Shown here in pieces: positions 1-8,216 of a stretch of 64,000 nt of DNA. The position numbers and the translations under genes were made by a program. Below the pieces are notes generated by a model. That model was not told the origin of the DNA. It did not search any database and saw nothing but the letters and a program-made list of their open reading frames with translations. Source of the stretch: Synechococcus sp. MVIR-18-1. GTDB taxonomy: Bacteria > Cyanobacteriota > Cyanobacteriia > PCC-6307 > Cyanobiaceae. The stretch is taken from positions 1,860,001-1,924,000 of the forward strand of contig NZ_CP047942.1 in NCBI RefSeq assembly GCF_014279835.1, in the 5' to 3' direction. How positions within the stretch are numbered: the first letter of the stretch is position 1; every line of letters starts with the position of its first letter.

Positions 1-1
1 T

Positions 2-571
2 CTGGATTGGAACCTTCCCGATTTCTCCGGTGTGGACATATGCCAGCGAATTCGTAGTAGTGGAGTGACGACTCCAATCTTAATGTTGACGGGTCACGAT
101 GATATTGCTGATCGCGTTAAAGCTCTTGATGCTGGTGTTGATGATTATTTGGTGAAACCTTTTTCGATTGAAGAATTAATGGCTCGGTTGAGAGCGATGC
201 AGCGAAGAGCACAAGGCTTTTCGGGCTCAGGGCAGGGGAAGGATGCCGAGTTAACTTTTTTGGCGGTTGGAGGTTTAACAATCAATACCCAAACAAGGGA
301 TGTTCATCGTTCTGGGCAAAGAATTCAGCTTTCGGTGAAGGAGTATGAGCTGCTTTGCTTCTTGATGCGTGGAAGCGGAAAAGTCTTGGAACGATCAGAG
401 ATTATGAAGGGTGTCTGGGGTGAAGACTTTTACGGAGACGATAACTTGCTTGATGTTTATATCCGCTACTTAAGGCAAAAAGTGGAAAGCAAGGATCTTC
501 CACCTTTAATCCATACCGTTCGTGGCGTTGGATTCATCTTGAGGGATGAAAGTGTTTCCTCCGGCTCTTAA
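2..571 (+). CDS. OmpR/PhoB-family response regulator (5' truncated)
   Basis: This is the C-terminal part of a two-component response regulator; the gene begins before the window. The first visible residues, LDWNLPDFSG, contain the usual phospho-acceptor Asp context. The conserved Thr (MLTGHD) and Lys (LVKPFS) of the receiver domain follow. A winged-helix DNA-binding domain covers roughly the last 100 residues, with the typical LLDVYIRYLRQKVE and VRGVGF segments. It should bind DNA as a phosphorylation-controlled transcription factor. The partner kinase is not in the window and the paralogue (for example NblR- or RppA-like) cannot be decided, so no symbol is given. It ends 5 bp before the convergent M23 peptidase gene. 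Confidence 0.93.
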   Translation: MDWNLPDFSGVDICQRIRSSGVTTPILMLTGHDDIADRVKALDAGVDDYLVKPFSIEELMARLRAMQRRAQGFSGSGQGKDAELTFLAVGGLTINTQTRDVHRSGQRIQLSVKEYELLCFLMRGSGKVLERSEIMKGVWGEDFYGDDNLLDVYIRYLRQKVESKDLPPLIHTVRGVGFILRDESVSSGS

Positions 572-576
572 GCAGG

Positions 577-1524
577 TCAGGCTTTGTCTCTCTCGAGACT
601 GTTCATGAGTTGACCAACAAGCAGAGATACGGCATCAGTGCCAGATGCTGTGATCGGGTTGAGATCCAGTTCGCCAGGATCTTTTGCCACCCACCCGTTG
701 CCCTGCTTTGTTCTCAGTTCAAAATGAAGATGGGGTCCCGTGCTGAGGCCGGTGCTTCCGACTCTTCCGATCACCTCACCTTGTTGGACCTTCTGTCCAG
801 ATTTCACGTAGATCTCTGAGAGATGTCCATAGAGCGTCCGCCGCCTGGGGGACTTGTGCTCTAACTCCACAGCGATGCCATAGCCCCCGGCGAGTCCACT
901 ACTCATGACCGTGCCTGAGAGTGCCGCAATGACAGGCGTTCCTTCTGGGGCAGCCAGGTCTTTTCCTGCATGCATCAACCAACGGCCGATCACGGGATGC
1001 TGGCGCATCCCGAATTCACTGGTGGTGATGGCAGAGCCAATGATGGGGAAGAGCAAGCGCTGATCACCATTGCCTGCGATCGCAAGAGGTCTGGGTGAAA
1101 CGGAGAAAACGGACTCCAAACGAAAGCCATGTCCGGCTCCGGCAAGAAGCGCAGAAACGGGGACCGAGATCGGAGCGAGACGCCGCTGTCTTTGGCTGAA
1201 CGTTGCACGATTGGAGCGCCCGCGAAAGGCAATGCCAGTGGCGCATTCACGCTTGGAGAGAGCGCCACTTCGACAAGCTTGTTGAAAGCGCGGCACATTG
1301 ATGGGCTTGGCAACCGCTCCTCTTTCGAGCGTTCGACGCTCTTGCGGAGTGATGATTTGATTGCGTTCGAGGGACTCCAACGAGCGATCGAAGCGCTGGG
1401 GTGGCTTGACGCGAAGTTCAGCGGGAGGAAGTAGGGGCGCCTGAGGCGCAGGAAGGCCTTGAGGACTCTGAGGAGCAGAGGGAAGGGTCAGCACCAAGGG
1501 AGCAGCAAGCCAGCGCAGGACCAC
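577..1524 (-). CDS. M23-family metallopeptidase (LytM/NlpD-like), exported
   Basis: A predicted exported peptidoglycan endopeptidase of 315 residues. The first ~20 residues are hydrophobic and signal-like. A low-complexity Pro-rich linker follows, and the M23 domain lies at about 165-285. The zinc ligands are visible as HxxxD (His185, Asp189) and the final HxH in GPHLHFEL (His265, His267). With intact ligands it is likely an active cell-wall hydrolase rather than an EnvC/NlpD-type activator, although substrate is not readable from sequence. It precedes and is co-oriented with the biotin ligase and aminotransferase genes, but no functional link is apparent. Confidence 0.9.
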   Translation of the reverse strand: MVLRWLAAPLVLTLPSAPQSPQGLPAPQAPLLPPAELRVKPPQRFDRSLESLERNQIITPQERRTLERGAVAKPINVPRFQQACRSGALSKRECATGIAFRGRSNRATFSQRQRRLAPISVPVSALLAGAGHGFRLESVFSVSPRPLAIAGNGDQRLLFPIIGSAITTSEFGMRQHPVIGRWLMHAGKDLAAPEGTPVIAALSGTVMSSGLAGGYGIAVELEHKSPRRRTLYGHLSEIYVKSGQKVQQGEVIGRVGSTGLSTGPHLHFELRTKQGNGWVAKDPGELDLNPITASGTDAVSLLVGQLMNSLERDKA

Positions 1525-1542
1525 TTCGTTTCAATAGGGTTC

Positions 1543-2340
1543 TTAAGCGAGATTGTAGAGATTGTCATGGTTGCCATCCGGCCAGCGGGTCCAGCTAGCG
1601 CTCCGGGCTCCTTGGCAAAGCTGAAGCGCTCCATTCAGGGCCAATCCTTGGATCTCCCAGATCTCTCCGCTCTGAGGATCCTTAACCTGATTGGCCCAAA
1701 GCCGCTTCTCTATCTCACGACGCACAAGCTCTGGACGGTTTGCCAGGGTCTGGATTCTCTCTAAGGCTCTTAATACCTCCACCGTCCAAACGTCTCGACG
1801 GGCGCATCCACGTGGCAAGAGGTCGCGAAGGGCAATGGCCCCAACGGGAACCGGGTTGGCCACATTCATCCCAACGCCAATGCGCACCATGCGTAAACGA
1901 CCACCACGAAAAACCAGTCGAGGAAGCAATCCAGCCAATTTTCGGGAATCGATGAGGAGATCGTTGGGCCATTTGATCCGCACGGGTAGACCCTTCCGTT
2001 CCAAGCGTTCACTTAGGGCTAGCGCCACCATCAGGCCGAGCATGTCGGCATGACCGCTGCTCGAATCCCAGGGAAGAGCAGCGCTGATCCAGACCCCTCC
2101 GCGGGCTGCCTCCCAGCGGCGGCCACGCTGGCCCTGTCCTTTGGTTTGGTGATCGGCCAGAACAGCTCGAGGACGTTCTCCGCGCCAGGGCACTGACTGA
2201 AGCCATTGGCTCAGTTCAAGTTCAGTGCTTGCACAAACTGGTTTGCATTTCAGCCTCCAACCATCAGCTTGTTGTCTGCGCAGGCGATGGATGACTCCTC
2301 CTGCCCGTTGGTGATGGTTCAGCACTGCTGTTGCCACCAA
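1543..2340 (-). CDS. birA: Biotin--[acetyl-CoA-carboxylase] ligase
   Basis: Attaches biotin to the carboxyl-carrier protein of acetyl-CoA carboxylase through a biotinyl-5'-AMP intermediate. The 265-residue protein has the biotin/ATP-binding loop with the GQGQRGRRW segment and the KWPNDL motif, both diagnostic of BirA/LplA-type ligases. There is no N-terminal winged helix, so it is a monofunctional ligase that should not act as a repressor of biotin synthesis. The chosen ATG overlaps the end of the upstream aminotransferase gene by 22 bp, which suggests cotranscription. Confidence 0.93.
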   Translation of the reverse strand: MVATAVLNHHQRAGGVIHRLRRQQADGWRLKCKPVCASTELELSQWLQSVPWRGERPRAVLADHQTKGQGQRGRRWEAARGGVWISAALPWDSSSGHADMLGLMVALALSERLERKGLPVRIKWPNDLLIDSRKLAGLLPRLVFRGGRLRMVRIGVGMNVANPVPVGAIALRDLLPRGCARRDVWTVEVLRALERIQTLANRPELVRREIEKRLWANQVKDPQSGEIWEIQGLALNGALQLCQGARSASWTRWPDGNHDNLYNLA

Positions 2341-3512
2341 GGCGTCAGCCGTGCAACTGCAGCCTCAAGTTCGGCGACTGGACGGACTAAGGCAAGGCGT
2401 AGCCAATCACGCCCAGCCTCTCCAAACCCGGAGCCCGGTGTGACCACAACCCCGCAATGCTCGAGAAGCTGAGCGGCCATCTGCTCGTCTCCCCATCCTT
2501 GGGCGCGGGCCCAGGCAGGAAGAGGCATCCAGAGATAAAGGGCCATCGATGGCGATGGGACCGACCATCCAAGTCCTGTCAGTGCCGCAAGGGTGCGATC
2601 ACGCCGTTCGCGGTAGATCGGCAAGAGATTGGCTGGCCAATCGGCGTGATCCGAGAGGGCCACCACAGCGCCCTGCTGAAGCGCCTGACATTGATTGAAA
2701 TCGATCACGCTTTTGATCTGCCTCAAGGCCGTAATCAGGGGTTCGGCTCCGATTGCGAATGCCAGACGAAAGCCACCAAGGCACCACCCCTTGGAGAGAG
2801 AAAAGAACTCGATCCCGCGTTCGCGCCATTGAGGACAACGCAGAAGGGAAGGGGCCTCTCCCTCAAGCGCTAGATCTAGATAAGGGTTGTCGTGGGCGAC
2901 CACCAGGTCATGGTGTTGGGCCTGACTCATCGCTTCGTCAAGCCAGGATTGTTGACCAACACAGGCTGTGGGGTTATGGGGAAAACCCAGCATCAAGAGT
3001 CGCAGTTGATCCCACTGACTGGCTGTGATCGCTTGGAAGTCCGGTGCCCAACCTTGTTCTGGGGTGAGGGGCAGGGTCTGGATGGAAGCATCTGCTAGTT
3101 CAAGCCCTCCGCGATGGGAGGGGTAAGACGGATCAAGAATGAGGGCTTGGTCACCTGGGTCTAAGACCGTCAGTGGGAAATGGGCGGTCCCCTCTTGAGA
3201 TCCAACCAGGAGAAGGACCTCACGCTCAGGATCCACCTTCACATCCAGACGCTGCTCGCACCAGGCTGCTGCGGCCTCTCGAAACGAGGCTGTTGCGGCG
3301 TGCAGGCAGTAGGCCGCGCTCCTTGGCTCCTGGAGGTGATCCCCCATGGCCTGCACTGCAGCAGGCGGGGGAAGCAAATCGGTGCATCCCAGGGAGAGGT
3401 CGATCAGCGGTTGCTGTTGGTGTGTTGCTCCGAGCTTGTAAGAGCGTTTGCGCTGATCATTCCGATCAAAAACTCCGCTCCCAAGGCGAGCCAGTCGCTT
3501 AGAGGTGAGCAT
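2319..3512 (-). CDS. Class I/II (fold-type I) PLP-dependent aminotransferase
   Basis: A 397-residue PLP enzyme of the aspartate aminotransferase fold, closest in general appearance to the diaminopimelate/N-succinyl-diaminopimelate aminotransferase-like group; the substrate cannot be assigned from motifs alone. The Schiff-base lysine lies in SLSKGWCLGGFR, and the substrate-carboxylate Arg is in the C-terminal WLRLAL segment. The longer reading frame starts at 3563, but the ATG at 3512 (MLTSKRLARLG) is preferred because family members begin near SKRL. It then overlaps the thioredoxin gene by only 14 bp. It is probably cotranscribed with trx upstream and birA downstream. Confidence 0.85.
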   Translation of the reverse strand: MLTSKRLARLGSGVFDRNDQRKRSYKLGATHQQQPLIDLSLGCTDLLPPPAAVQAMGDHLQEPRSAAYCLHAATASFREAAAAWCEQRLDVKVDPEREVLLLVGSQEGTAHFPLTVLDPGDQALILDPSYPSHRGGLELADASIQTLPLTPEQGWAPDFQAITASQWDQLRLLMLGFPHNPTACVGQQSWLDEAMSQAQHHDLVVAHDNPYLDLALEGEAPSLLRCPQWRERGIEFFSLSKGWCLGGFRLAFAIGAEPLITALRQIKSVIDFNQCQALQQGAVVALSDHADWPANLLPIYRERRDRTLAALTGLGWSVPSPSMALYLWMPLPAWARAQGWGDEQMAAQLLEHCGVVVTPGSGFGEAGRDWLRLALVRPVAELEAAVARLTPWWQQQC

Positions 3513-3825
3513 CCACAAAGGCTTGTAACTGGGGGCGGGCAATGGCCCCTTCGTGTCGAGCAATTTCCTGGCCGTTCCGGAACAGGATCAGGGTTGGAAT
3601 GCCTTGAACTTTGAAACCATCGCGGGTGATCGGGTTGCCATCGACTTCGAGCTTGCCCACCAAAAGGCGGCCGGCATAGGTCTCAGAGGCCCAGTCCATC
3701 AACGGCGCCATCAACCGGCATGGGCCACACCATGGGGCCCAGAAGTCAACCAAAACGGTCGTGGACGCCTTCAATACCTCCTGCTCGAACGCTGCATCTG
3801 TGAAGTCGGAAACAGCTGAAGACAC
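3499..3825 (-). CDS. trxA: Thioredoxin
   Basis: A single-domain thioredoxin of 108 residues. The active site is W32-C33-G-P-C36, and the cis-proline loop is GIPTLILF. It reduces target disulfides using electrons from ferredoxin-thioredoxin reductase (ftrV is at 54791 in this window) or NADPH-thioredoxin reductase. The usual KxNVD motif appears as KLEVD, so it is a somewhat divergent isoform rather than the canonical m-type. It overlaps the aminotransferase start by 14 bp. Such overlaps are common in compact marine cyanobacterial genomes. Confidence 0.93.
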   Translation of the reverse strand: MSSAVSDFTDAAFEQEVLKASTTVLVDFWAPWCGPCRLMAPLMDWASETYAGRLLVGKLEVDGNPITRDGFKVQGIPTLILFRNGQEIARHEGAIARPQLQAFVDAHL

Positions 3826-3882
3826 GGGCGGTAGTTGAACTGAATGAATCCTATGAACTCGGCTGCTGAAGGCGCTGATTCA

Positions 3883-4650
3883 TCACAGTTTGTCGATAGA
3901 TCGACGCAGCTCTTCTAAATCGGCATCCACCTCTTCCACCTTGACCGGTTTCACCTCGGAGTCGGCTGCTGGGAGAGCTGCAGCCTCCGAGCCTCCTTTG
4001 ACCTGCTTTCGTAAGGCTGCCAATTCATCATCTACATCGTCGCCGCCTTCCAGAGCCGCGAACTGACTATCGAGGTCAGCACCAGCGAGCTCAGCGGCTG
4101 CTTGGCTACTGGCTTCGAGAGATTGAACCTTGTCTTCCATGCGCTCGAAGGCAGCCATGGCTGAATTGGTTCCCATGCTGCCAACGGCGCTCTGGAGCTG
4201 CTGTTGGGCCTGGGCGGCTTGAGCCCGGGCTTTGAGCATGTCTTTTTTCGTTCGAGCCTCGGCAATCTTTCCCTCTAAAGCGACCAAGCTTTTTTTGAGC
4301 GTTTCAACTTGAGCGCTTTGAGCCTGAACTTGTGTGCCAAGAGATGTGGCTGTCTCTTGGAAGGTTTTGCGACGGGTCAGGGCCTCACGCGCTAGTTCAT
4401 CCTCATTTTTCTTGAGAGCAAGTTCGGCGCGCTCATACCAGGTACGGGCTTGAGACTCGGCCTGCTCTGCCTGGTTTTTGAGCCGTTTTTGACTGGCGAT
4501 CGCCATGGCAACAGCCTGTCGGAGCTTGACCAGGTCGTCTTGCATATCAGAGACGGCTTGGTCGAGGATCTTGACGGGATCCTCAGCTTTGCTAACGAGA
4601 TCATTCAGGTTGGCGCGCAGCAGACGGCTGAGCCGGTCGAAGAAACCCAT
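3883..4650 (-). CDS. PspA/IM30 (Vipp1) family membrane-associated protein
   Basis: Membrane-remodelling protein of the ESCRT-III-like PspA/Vipp1 family, needed in cyanobacteria for thylakoid maintenance and envelope stress. The start at 4650 gives the standard amphipathic N-terminus MGFFDRLSRLLRANLNDLV and a 255-residue product; an upstream in-frame start at 4692 would add 14 atypical residues. The body is almost entirely helical and coiled coil (about 25-215), followed by an acidic linker. The C-terminal tail ends in DLEELRRSIDKL, resembling the Vipp1 C-terminal helix. Whether this is the thylakoid Vipp1 or a PspA paralogue is not certain, so no symbol is assigned. Confidence 0.93.
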   Translation of the reverse strand: MGFFDRLSRLLRANLNDLVSKAEDPVKILDQAVSDMQDDLVKLRQAVAMAIASQKRLKNQAEQAESQARTWYERAELALKKNEDELAREALTRRKTFQETATSLGTQVQAQSAQVETLKKSLVALEGKIAEARTKKDMLKARAQAAQAQQQLQSAVGSMGTNSAMAAFERMEDKVQSLEASSQAAAELAGADLDSQFAALEGGDDVDDELAALRKQVKGGSEAAALPAADSEVKPVKVEEVDADLEELRRSIDKL

Positions 4651-4717
4651 GAATCGTTGCGAGCACTGCCAGAGATTAGCGAGCTGGACCACCTATCCCC
4701 ACTAAGGTCCAATTTCA

Positions 4718-5266
4718 TTGGATGACGTTATGGGGCGAGCCCCTCGATCCCAACGGCGCCGTTTTGGTCGTGGAGAGGTGTTGGTGCCGCCGCCACCGCC
4801 GCCGGTTCAACCTCTTCAGGAGTGCCTGGAGTTTTTGCGGAGCAAATGGAGACGAGAGGGATCACTGGCTGCGCTTTGGCAGGACTGGCCCCAATTGGCG
4901 GGGCGTCCCTTGGCGGATCACTGCAAGCCTTTGAATTTGAGCCACGGCGTCCTCACGGTGGGAGCGCGTCACCCGCAATGGCGACAAGCTCTTCAGTACA
5001 GCAAACCTCAACTTTTGGCAGCAGTGCGAAGCGCTGGCCATGCCGTGCGCGATCTGAGGATTCAGCAACATCACCCTTCCCCTACGGCAGAGTTAGAGAC
5101 AGAAGAGAGTGTTTGGGCTCGCCATCCGAGCCGGATCGATGTGCACGGAATGGCGTCATGCCCTTGCTGTGACAGCCCAGCTCCTGCAGGCGAGATGGCG
5201 CTCTGGGGCCACTGCGGGTTCTGCCGAAGACTGAAGCTTTCAGAGTCGCTCGGAAGCAGTCAGTAA
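4718..5266 (+). CDS. DUF721 (DciA-like) protein with C-terminal zinc-ribbon-like cysteines
   Basis: A 182-residue protein whose central part (about 35-115) matches the DUF721/DciA fold: LxxxWxxLAGxxLADHCxPL, then HPQWRQALQY. In other bacteria DciA loads or activates the replicative helicase DnaB. The N-terminus is basic and followed by seven consecutive prolines. The C-terminus adds a CxCC...CxxC cluster (C148, C150, C151, C166, C169) that could bind zinc. An alternative ATG lies four codons downstream (4730). The gene is divergent from the Vipp1/PspA gene. Family assignment is by motif; the helicase role is inferred from distant relatives. Confidence 0.8.
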   Translation: MDDVMGRAPRSQRRRFGRGEVLVPPPPPPVQPLQECLEFLRSKWRREGSLAALWQDWPQLAGRPLADHCKPLNLSHGVLTVGARHPQWRQALQYSKPQLLAAVRSAGHAVRDLRIQQHHPSPTAELETEESVWARHPSRIDVHGMASCPCCDSPAPAGEMALWGHCGFCRRLKLSESLGSSQ

Positions 5267-7107
5267 CGTTCAGCCCGAGGCCGTTCCCATGTTGAATGAG
5301 CCCCTCTGGAATGGAGCTTTAAAGCTCTTTTATCCAATTCCCTCCTGTCGAATCGAAGAACTTGATAAATTCCAAATTGTCCGAGGGGCTCTGGATTGAG
5401 ACCCTTCCAATGTTTCTTTTTCATTGTCAGTGAATCAATAACAATTATCGCCGTCTGTGACCCTCCTTTCTTGCTGGTTGGAAACCCTTGCCATCCCTTT
5501 CTTTTCTCCTTGCTGAAGCGATCCGCAACATTGATAAAGGCGTTCTTAGATGTTCCTTCGTAGACAACAACCTGATCTGTGTAGAAGTGCAAAGAGGGTT
5601 TCATCACCCCAACCATCGCCAAAGGTTCATCAGGACCTTGATGTTCCAACACAGTGGCGGCTACTTCACGGATTGGAAGTTGGCGTACACGATCGCCGAG
5701 GTCAACCATCGGGATGAGAGCAATGAGCTGGAACATCACCAGCGGTCCCTGAACGGCTAGCAAGCGACCAGAGGCCTTTCGCCTGATCATCCAGAGGCCC
5801 AAAACGCCAGCGATCGAGAAGCACACCGCTGCTCTTAAAACCAAGCGGCTTGCCAGCAGTTCGGCTGGCAGCGTTGGCATTTCGGGGTCATCGATGAGAG
5901 GAACCCAGATCGAAGAACTCCAGAACCCCACTGCCAACACAAACGTGAGCAGGATTGTTGTGCCCCAGGCCCAATCCAAAGGAGGTCGGTTCCTTCGTTC
6001 GGAAGGCCTTGCTGCAAGGGCGATGAGAATGGCAGCAGCAGGCGTTGCAGGAATCCAGTAGCTCGGAAGCTTCGTGGCCGCGGTGGTGAACAGCAGCAAT
6101 ACAGAAAGAAGCCAGCAACTGGCAAAACTCTGAAGAGACAAGTTTGCGCTGGATTGGACAGATGAAAAGGCACGCTTCAGGTTTGAAGGGTGCAGGGTTT
6201 GCCCCAGCCCAAGCAGCAATAGGGGGGTGAAGGGCAGGGATGCCACAACCAAAATCACCCCGAAAAACCACCAGGGTTGGAGGTGGCTGTTCACGACCGA
6301 TGTGAAGCGTTGCAGGTTGTGATAACCAAAAAAGCTATCCCAAAAAGGCTGGCCTTCGACCAGCAGTTCTGCGACATACCAAGGCAGGCTGATCAAGGCG
6401 GTGAGTGCAAGGCCGCGAAGCGGTTTGATGCATTGCGAGATGCCCTTCAGATCCCAGCGCACCAGAGCAAACAGCACCAGGGTCATGCCACTGAGGACCA
6501 CGGCCACAGGCCCTTTCGTGAGCACGGCTGAGGCGAGCAGAACCCAGGCGAGCCACCATCGTCGAGACGTTCCACTGGCATAACAACGCCACTGGCAGAG
6601 GAGGCTCAGAGCGAGGGTGCCGCTGAGTAAGGGATCACTGACGGCCGTCCGACTCCAGAGCTGTACTAATGGAGAGAGCGCGAAGGCCAGTGCTGCTGCG
6701 ACTGCGGTGCGGCGAGGGTGATTGTCATTTTCGGCCGGATGCACCATCAAGGTGTCCCCAAGCATCAGCATGGTTGCCACACTCGCCAGGGCTGAGGGAA
6801 GCCTCCCAGCCCAGGTGCCGAGTGGGTCCCAGAGCTCATTGGCAGGAATCGAGTACCCCAACCCCATAAGCCAGTACACCAGGGGCGGTTTGTCGAATCT
6901 TGGCAATCCATTAACCCGAGGGGTTAACCAGTCACCGGTGCGAGCCATGGCACGACCGGCAGCTGCAAAGAGCGGTGGGGTTTCATCGACCAGGCCAGTG
7001 GAACCCAGTTGCCAGCAGCACATCGCAAGGCCAAGCGCCAAGATCAGCAGCAGACCTCGGCTGCGCTGTCGTGGCGAGATCCGTGGGTCGGCAGGGGCGT
7101 TGATCAT
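5260..7107 (-). CDS. ArnT-like family 39 glycosyltransferase, integral membrane
   Basis: A polytopic membrane protein of about 615 residues. The N-terminal loop contains GLVDETPP and GDWLTPRVNGLPRFDKPPLVYW, the signature of ArnT/PMT-type (GT39/GT83) lipid-linked-sugar transferases. The Asp-Glu pair is the expected catalytic or metal-binding site. About a dozen hydrophobic helices follow, then a soluble C-terminal domain. Such enzymes move a sugar from a polyprenyl-phosphate donor to lipid A, protein or another acceptor on the outer face of the membrane. The start at 7107 makes an ATGA overlap with the preceding GT4 gene; ATGs at 7113 and 7158 are alternatives. Acceptor unknown. Confidence 0.88.
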   Translation of the reverse strand: MINAPADPRISPRQRSRGLLLILALGLAMCCWQLGSTGLVDETPPLFAAAGRAMARTGDWLTPRVNGLPRFDKPPLVYWLMGLGYSIPANELWDPLGTWAGRLPSALASVATMLMLGDTLMVHPAENDNHPRRTAVAAALAFALSPLVQLWSRTAVSDPLLSGTLALSLLCQWRCYASGTSRRWWLAWVLLASAVLTKGPVAVVLSGMTLVLFALVRWDLKGISQCIKPLRGLALTALISLPWYVAELLVEGQPFWDSFFGYHNLQRFTSVVNSHLQPWWFFGVILVVASLPFTPLLLLGLGQTLHPSNLKRAFSSVQSSANLSLQSFASCWLLSVLLLFTTAATKLPSYWIPATPAAAILIALAARPSERRNRPPLDWAWGTTILLTFVLAVGFWSSSIWVPLIDDPEMPTLPAELLASRLVLRAAVCFSIAGVLGLWMIRRKASGRLLAVQGPLVMFQLIALIPMVDLGDRVRQLPIREVAATVLEHQGPDEPLAMVGVMKPSLHFYTDQVVVYEGTSKNAFINVADRFSKEKRKGWQGFPTSKKGGSQTAIIVIDSLTMKKKHWKGLNPEPLGQFGIYQVLRFDRRELDKRALKLHSRGAHSTWERPRAERY

Positions 7108-8216
7108 CGACATGGGGCGATCGTGCCATCCCTTGCAGAGAGTCCCTGCCTGATCCAAGCCTCAACGCGTTGTGCAAACACCGTATGGCTGGCGTTCTGT
7201 TCCACCCAACGGCGACAAGCTTGTCGATCGATTTGATCGACTTTGCTGCTTGCCATTTTTAGGGCCTCGAGATCATCGGGATGCACAAGCCATCCCGTGA
7301 CTCCGTTTTGAATCAGTTCGCCCGGACCACCGCGGTCGTAGGCCACAACAGGGACACCGCAGGCCATGGCTTCCACCACCACATTGCCGTAGGCCTCATT
7401 CCATTTGGGCGTATTCAGGAGAGCGCGGCAGCAGCCAAGCTCTTTCTGAAGTTGGTGTGTCGGCTGAAAACCGCGCCAATTAATGGTTCCTGGAGGCACG
7501 GCGGCTTCCACCGATTGTGCATAGTCAGCATCTTCGACCAAGCCCCAAACCAGAAGCGTTTCTCCCAGAGCAGCGGCAACAGCTGCAGCATCTTCGAGGC
7601 CTTTTTCAGGCGCGATGCGTCCGGCCCATCCGAGTGGGCCATGGAGGGACAACTGCAACTGATAACGCGTGAGGTCAAAGCCATTCCCCACAATTGAAGG
7701 TGGCATGGGCAATGAAAAATCCCCTGCCTGTCGTTGGGTATGGAATGACATTCGCCTTTGGTCCCAGCGCGCGAGTTGAGAGATGACTTCATCCATCGCC
7801 TGCGAGACCGACCCCATGCTCACCAAATGAAATAACGAGCACTTCGCATGGGGAGTGAGCCAGAGCGGTAACCAGTCGTAGCTGAAGTTGATCACTGCAT
7901 CGGCGTCCTCGCCCAAGGACAAAGCAAGGTCCCACAAATGTGGAAGCACACCATCAAAGGGAATTTGAACGGAAGCGTCTTTTGCGGCATGTTGCCAGCT
8001 GGGTTGATCGCTGCCCCCAGCGGTGTGTAGTGAGAGTTCAGGGCAGTCGTCAGGCGCAACCGATCCGTTAGGGGCGACCAGGGTGATCCGATGCCCTCTT
8101 GCGGCTAGACCGCGCAATAACGAGGTCAGCGTTAGTTCCACACCACCACCGCGTCCACTGCCTAAATGTCCGATGGGTGTACTGACCAGTACCAAATGCA
8201 GAGGGGTGATGCTCAT
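7104..8216 (-). CDS. GT4-type glycosyltransferase
   Basis: A 370-residue GT-B fold glycosyltransferase. The N-terminal half has the glycine-rich loop GHLGSGRGGGVE and LAARGHRITLVAP. The C-terminal half has the GT4 nucleotide-sugar motif EAYGNVVVEAMACGVPVVAYDRGGPGELI with the EX7E pattern. The start at 8216 (MSITPLHLVL) forms an ATGA overlap with the stop of the EamA transporter gene and removes an implausible 37-residue extension. It also overlaps the GT39 gene by ATGA, so the three genes are probably translated as one coupled unit acting on an envelope glycan or glycolipid. Donor and acceptor are not identifiable. Confidence 0.9.
   Translation of the reverse strand: MSITPLHLVLVSTPIGHLGSGRGGGVELTLTSLLRGLAARGHRITLVAPNGSVAPDDCPELSLHTAGGSDQPSWQHAAKDASVQIPFDGVLPHLWDLALSLGEDADAVINFSYDWLPLWLTPHAKCSLFHLVSMGSVSQAMDEVISQLARWDQRRMSFHTQRQAGDFSLPMPPSIVGNGFDLTRYQLQLSLHGPLGWAGRIAPEKGLEDAAAVAAALGETLLVWGLVEDADYAQSVEAAVPPGTINWRGFQPTHQLQKELGCCRALLNTPKWNEAYGNVVVEAMACGVPVVAYDRGGPGELIQNGVTGWLVHPDDLEALKMASSKVDQIDRQACRRWVEQNASHTVFAQRVEAWIRQGLSARDGTIAPCR

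Noticed and set aside
990-1434. Several 60-107-codon frames on both strands inside the M23 gene
   Set aside because: They are shadow frames of the peptidase gene: no domains, and the real gene has intact catalytic motifs.
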